DNA from: UBA9988 sp964574105
GTDB taxonomy: Bacteria > Patescibacteriota > Minisyncoccia > Phycocordibacterales > UBA9988
Assembly: GCA_964574105.1 (NCBI GenBank)
Contig: CAZNKH010000021.1
Coordinates: forward strand, 1 to 9,409
Reading direction: 5' to 3'
DNA length: 9,409 nt
Below, piece by piece: positions 7,030 to 9,409 of this stretch (positions are counted from its first letter, which is position 1; every line of letters starts with the position of its first letter). The notes beneath the pieces were generated by a model, which saw nothing but the letters and a program-made list of their open reading frames with translations, was not told where the DNA came from and ran no database searches. A program made the translations under genes and the position numbers.

Positions 7030-8007
7030 CTATCTCTTTCTATCTTTTGTATCTGCAGAGATTTCTGGAGGCCAATTTCTTAATTCTACCTGCATGATGT
7101 CTTCTACGGCTAAAGTGCGGAGTTGAGTCAGCACATCCTCTGGCAGAGGTCCCATAAGTGCTGCATCGAGCGCATTTTGAATATGAGAAAACTTATTACT
7201 TCCTACGAGAACCGTTGTAATTGCCGTATTAGAGAGGGCAAAGCGAATGGCAAGTTGCGGTAATGTGATACCAAGTTGCGCTGCGATCACTGCTGCGCTA
7301 TCAGAATTCTTTTTTAAATCAGAGAGCGAAGAAGCAAGAAACTGCGACGCGGGAGTCAGCGCTCCCTTCATTAATACAGAGCGATTAATAATACCAAGAT
7401 CATGCTTTTTTGCCTCGGGCATGATTTCTTTTGTCATACGTTGGTCAAGGATACTATGAGCAAGTTGCAGGGTATCAAAGAAATTAGATTCGATGGCAGC
7501 AAGTGGTGCTTCTTCTCCTCGAGTGGAAATACCAACAAAACGAACCTTGCCTGCATCTTTTAGTTTCTGCATCGCATGAATGATACTCCCATTACGAATA
7601 CGTTCTGCTGTACCGCCGTGCACCTGTACTAATTCAAGGTGATCCACACCAAACTTACGTAGACTTACCTCCACTTCAGAGATCATTGCCTGAGCCAAAT
7701 CGGCATCACTGATGTCTTCTCCCCTATCAAGAATATGCCCACACTTAGTGCTCACGATGACCCCGGGCAGATGTTGTATACCAGAAGCAGCGATTCGTTC
7801 TTCAGCAAGTTGATAATAAGGAGCTGTATCAATAAAAGTCACCCCCGCTTCTATCACCTTACGCAAAAATGTCGCCACCTCCTCTTCTGAAGGGAGTGTA
7901 CGTGGACCTAGACCATATAAGTACCCAATGACGGTGGTTCCGAGACTAATTTCTGAGATAGAGATATTAGTTCGTCCAAGCCTGCGCTTTGCAAGTGTTT
8001 GCGACAT
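7030..8007 (-). CDS. Aldo/keto reductase family oxidoreductase
   Basis: A 325-residue NAD(P)-dependent TIM-barrel oxidoreductase, normal in length for the superfamily. With ATG at 8007 as residue 1, the catalytic tetrad is visible: D60 and Y65 in FIDTAPYY, K88 in VSTKCG and H130 in VQVHGG. The C-terminal part has LPQLAIRFALSN and VLVGSNKFSHIQNAL, the usual cofactor-phosphate region (GS-N). The N-terminal motif RRLGRTNISISEISLGT is typical of AKRs that oxidise or reduce sugars, such as galactose/fucose dehydrogenase relatives, but specificity is not readable. The frame continues upstream to 8163, but that extension overlaps the phosphatase gene and runs through its terminator, so ATG 8007 is chosen. 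Its position next to NeuB and the phosphatase suggests a role in making or modifying the ulosonic acid or its precursor. Its last codons adjoin the T-tract of the convergent terminator. Confidence 0.87.
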   Translation of the reverse strand: MSQTLAKRRLGRTNISISEISLGTTVIGYLYGLGPRTLPSEEEVATFLRKVIEAGVTFIDTAPYYQLAEERIAASGIQHLPGVIVSTKCGHILDRGEDISDADLAQAMISEVEVSLRKFGVDHLELVQVHGGTAERIRNGSIIHAMQKLKDAGKVRFVGISTRGEEAPLAAIESNFFDTLQLAHSILDQRMTKEIMPEAKKHDLGIINRSVLMKGALTPASQFLASSLSDLKKNSDSAAVIAAQLGITLPQLAIRFALSNTAITTVLVGSNKFSHIQNALDAALMGPLPEDVLTQLRTLAVEDIMQVELRNWPPEISADTKDRKR

Positions 8008-8013
8008 TTCTTT

Positions 8014-8042
8014 ACTATAAGCGCAAAAAAACAGCAATGCAA
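8014..8042 (-). promoter_or_regulatory. Promoter of the aldo/keto reductase gene, predicted leaderless transcript
   Basis: On the minus strand, TTGCAT (8042-8037), a 17-bp spacer and TATAGT (8019-8014) form a good sigma70-like promoter. Only six bases (AAAGAA) separate the -10 box from the ATG at 8007, so transcription should begin at or within a base or two of the start codon. The spacer contains a run of seven T's. The promoter directly follows the upstream terminator, which supports a separate transcription unit. Confidence 0.6.
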
Positions 8043-8044
8043 AT

Positions 8045-8075
8045 AAAAACCCCATCAGCCGCGGCTGATGAGGTT
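8045..8075 (-). terminator. Rho-independent terminator after the HAD phosphatase gene
   Basis: The core is a perfect 18-bp palindrome (8053-8070; half-site CATCAGCCG). It is extended by four more pairs (8048-8051 with 8072-8075) across one C-A mismatch. On the minus strand the hairpin is followed by TTTTTATTT (8049-8041). It starts 14 bp after the phosphatase stop and separates that gene from the reductase promoter. Confidence 0.85.
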
Positions 8076-8089
8076 GTGCGATCATGGAT

Positions 8090-8680
8090 TCAGAACAGGC
8101 GTAGTGTTGTTTGGTCAACTCCATAAACAGAGAGGATTTCGTTTGCGAAGTCGCGTATCGCACCCTTGCCCGCAGGGCGGATACTCACATAATCTGCCAT
8201 GTCCAAGACAACTTTCTCAGCAGTACAAGGAGCAGCACGGAACCCAACAAACTCTAAGAGCGGAACATCCACTAAATCATCTCCCATCGCGGCACAGTAT
8301 TCAGAATGGATTGAAAGAGAAGAGAGCCATTGTTTTACTGCGTCCCGTTTGGCGTTATGACCCACTCCCATAAAGAGCTTGATTGGGTACCACCCACCCT
8401 GACTCAAGGGAATCTGTGCCGAAGGCAGCCGATTCCACTTCTCAACAAGAAATCGTGCGGCAACCGCATTGTGCTCGCTCTCATTGGTGGCAATGGCAAT
8501 ACGGAGGCCAATGTCTCGCAAGAGAGAAATCCCCTGTCCGTCGTAGTGACTCCTTGATTTAATTATGGCGCCATCTACATACCCGATTGCTTCTGTGTTG
8601 TCCGTGCATACCCCATCAAAATCAAGAACAAGTGCCTTGAGAGCGAGGAGTCTTTGAATACGAACTTTCGGATTAAGCAT
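8090..8680 (-). CDS. kdsC-like: KdsC-like HAD phosphatase (sugar-acid phosphate phosphatase)
   Basis: A 196-residue HAD-superfamily phosphatase of the KdsC/NeuNAc-9-phosphatase type, which removes phosphate from Kdo-8-P, KDN-9-P or similar products of a NeuB/KdsA-type synthase. Motif I is LDFDGVCTDN (19-28), with nucleophile and acid/base D20 and D22. SRSHYDGQGISLLRDIGL (43-60) matches the KdsC substrate loop and the helix after it. Motif II is IAIATNES (62-69). A lysine of the GHNAKRDAV region serves as motif III. Motif IV is MGDDLVDVPLL, with the metal-binding GDDxxD. No large cap domain is present, as in C0-type HADs. The frame opens at a TTG at 8701, but an ideal ribosome binding site precedes ATG 8680. 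The gene follows the dehydrogenase by 39 bp and ends in TGA before a hairpin terminator. A phosphatase here implies that the synthase makes a phosphorylated product. Confidence 0.88.
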   Translation of the reverse strand: MLNPKVRIQRLLALKALVLDFDGVCTDNTEAIGYVDGAIIKSRSHYDGQGISLLRDIGLRIAIATNESEHNAVAARFLVEKWNRLPSAQIPLSQGGWYPIKLFMGVGHNAKRDAVKQWLSSLSIHSEYCAAMGDDLVDVPLLEFVGFRAAPCTAEKVVLDMADYVSIRPAGKGAIRDFANEILSVYGVDQTTLRLF

Positions 8681-8687
8681 TACTAAA

Positions 8688-8695
8688 CCCTCCTT
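8688..8695 (-). promoter_or_regulatory. Ribosome binding site that fixes the phosphatase start
   Basis: AAGGAGGG on the minus strand ends 7 nt before the ATG at 8680. It is the strongest Shine-Dalgarno sequence in the window. It excludes the TTG at 8701, which lies upstream of it. Confidence 0.8.
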
Positions 8696-8719
8696 TTTCA
8701 AATATATCTGCCATCTATT

Positions 8720-9409
8720 CTACCATGCAGTCTTCCCTCCGTCAACAACAAGGTTTGCCCCGGTCATCATCGCTGATGCATCGGAGCAGAGAAAGATAAT
8801 GGAACCAGAATACTCCCCGTGCTCCGCCATACGGCCAAGCATATTTGCTTCACCGTAGCTCGCCACAAAATCCTTCGGGAGTGTCTCCATACGCATTCCT
8901 GTGGGAGAAAAGGAGTTCACGCGCACACCAAAGCGTCCGAGCCGCGCAGCCCACTGACGGGTAAGCCCAAGGATGCCCGACTTAGTTGTCGTGTAGGCAA
9001 TAGACTTAAAGCGTTTGTCCCCTGGGTCATTGTATACACGGTGATCATGCGCAATGAGTGAGAGGTCGGATGCAACATTAACGATTGATCCAGACTTTTG
9101 TTTCATCATTATGGGCGCAACAGCTTTTATACAGATCATAGTACCCGTTAAGTTTACGGTGAGCTCTTTCTCCCACAGTTCAATAGGGTACTCTTCATAG
9201 GGCGCAAAGGCTTGTGTCGCATTTTTTGCTCCTACAGCAGGATTGAGTGCCGCGTTATTAATGAGCGCATCTATCCTTCCAAATTGTTTTATGATTTTCT
9301 TGACCGCACTTTGAACAGCTTTCTCTGAAATAATGTCTACACACTCATAGAGGACATGAGGGATAGGAGTTGTCTGACTGCCAGTATCCCACACCACAAC
9401 TAGTGCCCC
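8720..9409 (-). CDS. Short-chain dehydrogenase/reductase (PtmA-like), N-terminus cut by window edge
   Basis: The open frame runs off the right edge; 229 residues are visible, beginning GALVVVWDTG. A GTG at 9397 is not the start, because it lies inside the second Rossmann strand, and the TGxxxGxG loop (about 25-30 residues) must lie outside the window. Visible SDR motifs are INNAALNP (NNAG-type), SIVNVASDLSL with the expected catalytic Ser region, AYTTTKSG with the YxxxK pair, RVNSFSPTGM after beta-6, and the C-terminal SDASAMMTGANLVVDGGKTAW. About 15 extra residues (HDHRVYNDPGDKRFK area) separate the Ser region from YxxxK. A similar spacing is, from memory, seen in PtmA-type dehydrogenases of flagellin-glycan (legionaminate) loci. 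It probably oxidises or reduces a sugar intermediate of the ulosonic-acid pathway and is likely co-transcribed with the phosphatase. Confidence 0.88.
   Translation of the reverse strand, partial: GALVVVWDTGSQTTPIPHVLYECVDIISEKAVQSAVKKIIKQFGRIDALINNAALNPAVGAKNATQAFAPYEEYPIELWEKELTVNLTGTMICIKAVAPIMMKQKSGSIVNVASDLSLIAHDHRVYNDPGDKRFKSIAYTTTKSGILGLTRQWAARLGRFGVRVNSFSPTGMRMETLPKDFVASYGEANMLGRMAEHGEYSGSIIFLCSDASAMMTGANLVVDGGKTAW

Noticed and set aside
1313..8092. Possible recoding of TGA as glycine or tryptophan, as in some candidate-phyla bacteria
   Set aside because: TGA ends the FkbM, cytidylyltransferase, NeuB-like and phosphatase genes at the expected family lengths, so it works as a stop.
8008..8163. 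A 52-residue N-terminal extension of the aldo/keto reductase that would look like a membrane anchor (GFLFALLFFCAYS)
   Set aside because: It would overlap the phosphatase gene and be encoded through its terminator hairpin and the reductase promoter. The family N-terminus begins at ATG 8007.
8681..8701. TTG start of the phosphatase at 8701
   Set aside because: It lies upstream of the Shine-Dalgarno sequence itself; the residues would be encoded by the ribosome binding site.
224..9061. Other overlapping open frames of about 60-110 codons on both strands
   Set aside because: They lie inside well-supported genes, show no recognisable motifs, lack ribosome binding sites and have compositions expected of shadow frames.
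8720..9397. GTG at 9397 as the start of the short-chain dehydrogenase
   Set aside because: The frame stays open to the window edge and encodes part of a Rossmann strand; a start here would lack the cofactor-binding loop.
1..9409. tRNA or rRNA genes, CRISPR arrays, insertion sequences and integrase genes
   Set aside because: No cloverleaf, spaced repeat array, transposase motif or terminal inverted repeat was recognised by eye. The only tandem repeat, at 7003-7018, belongs to a terminator.

Overview
This window looks like part of a surface-polysaccharide (O-antigen, capsule or glycoprotein-glycan type) gene cluster from a bacterium. It is moderately AT-rich and gene-dense. TAA, TAG and TGA all serve as stops, so TGA is not recoded and code-25 lineages are unlikely. 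The partial protein at the left edge begins with a membrane segment followed by FFPYIVGKN, FRVLVEL and ALRDSDYRP. From memory, this resembles the start of O-antigen-ligase-like membrane proteins of candidate-phyla-radiation bacteria (Patescibacteria, Parcubacteria-like). That origin is my best guess and is not proven here.

Right part (7030-9409), minus strand: a short-chain dehydrogenase cut by the right edge and a KdsC-like HAD sugar-acid phosphatase form one unit closed by a rho-independent hairpin. An aldo/keto reductase follows with its own promoter, placed so that its mRNA should be leaderless. Centre (5847-7029): a NeuB-family ulosonic-acid synthase is the only plus-strand gene. It has a good sigma70-like promoter, a strong ribosome binding site and a clear terminator. 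A 10-bp perfect palindrome lies between it and the divergent minus-strand operon.

Left part (1-5846), minus strand: a tightly packed operon with 4-bp overlaps or gaps of 3 to about 26 bp. In transcription order it holds an SpsF-like cytidylyltransferase, a DegT/DnrJ/EryC1 aminotransferase, an unassigned 383-residue protein with an HP motif like those of CMP-sialate transferases, a class I SAM methyltransferase, an FkbM methyltransferase, a GT4 glycosyltransferase and the start of a multi-membrane O-antigen ligase/polymerase-like protein.

Taken together, NeuB (condensation with PEP), the HAD phosphatase (removal of phosphate from a sugar-acid phosphate) and SpsF (CMP activation) form the core of a nine- or eight-carbon ulosonic-acid pathway related to sialic acid, KDN or Kdo. 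The two oxidoreductases and the aminotransferase would tailor the sugar. The HP-motif protein, GT4 enzyme and methyltransferases would transfer and decorate it, and the ligase-like protein would finish the glycan. The exact sugar cannot be read from the sequence. No NeuC-type epimerase, LegB/PseB-type dehydratase or N-acetyltransferase is visible.
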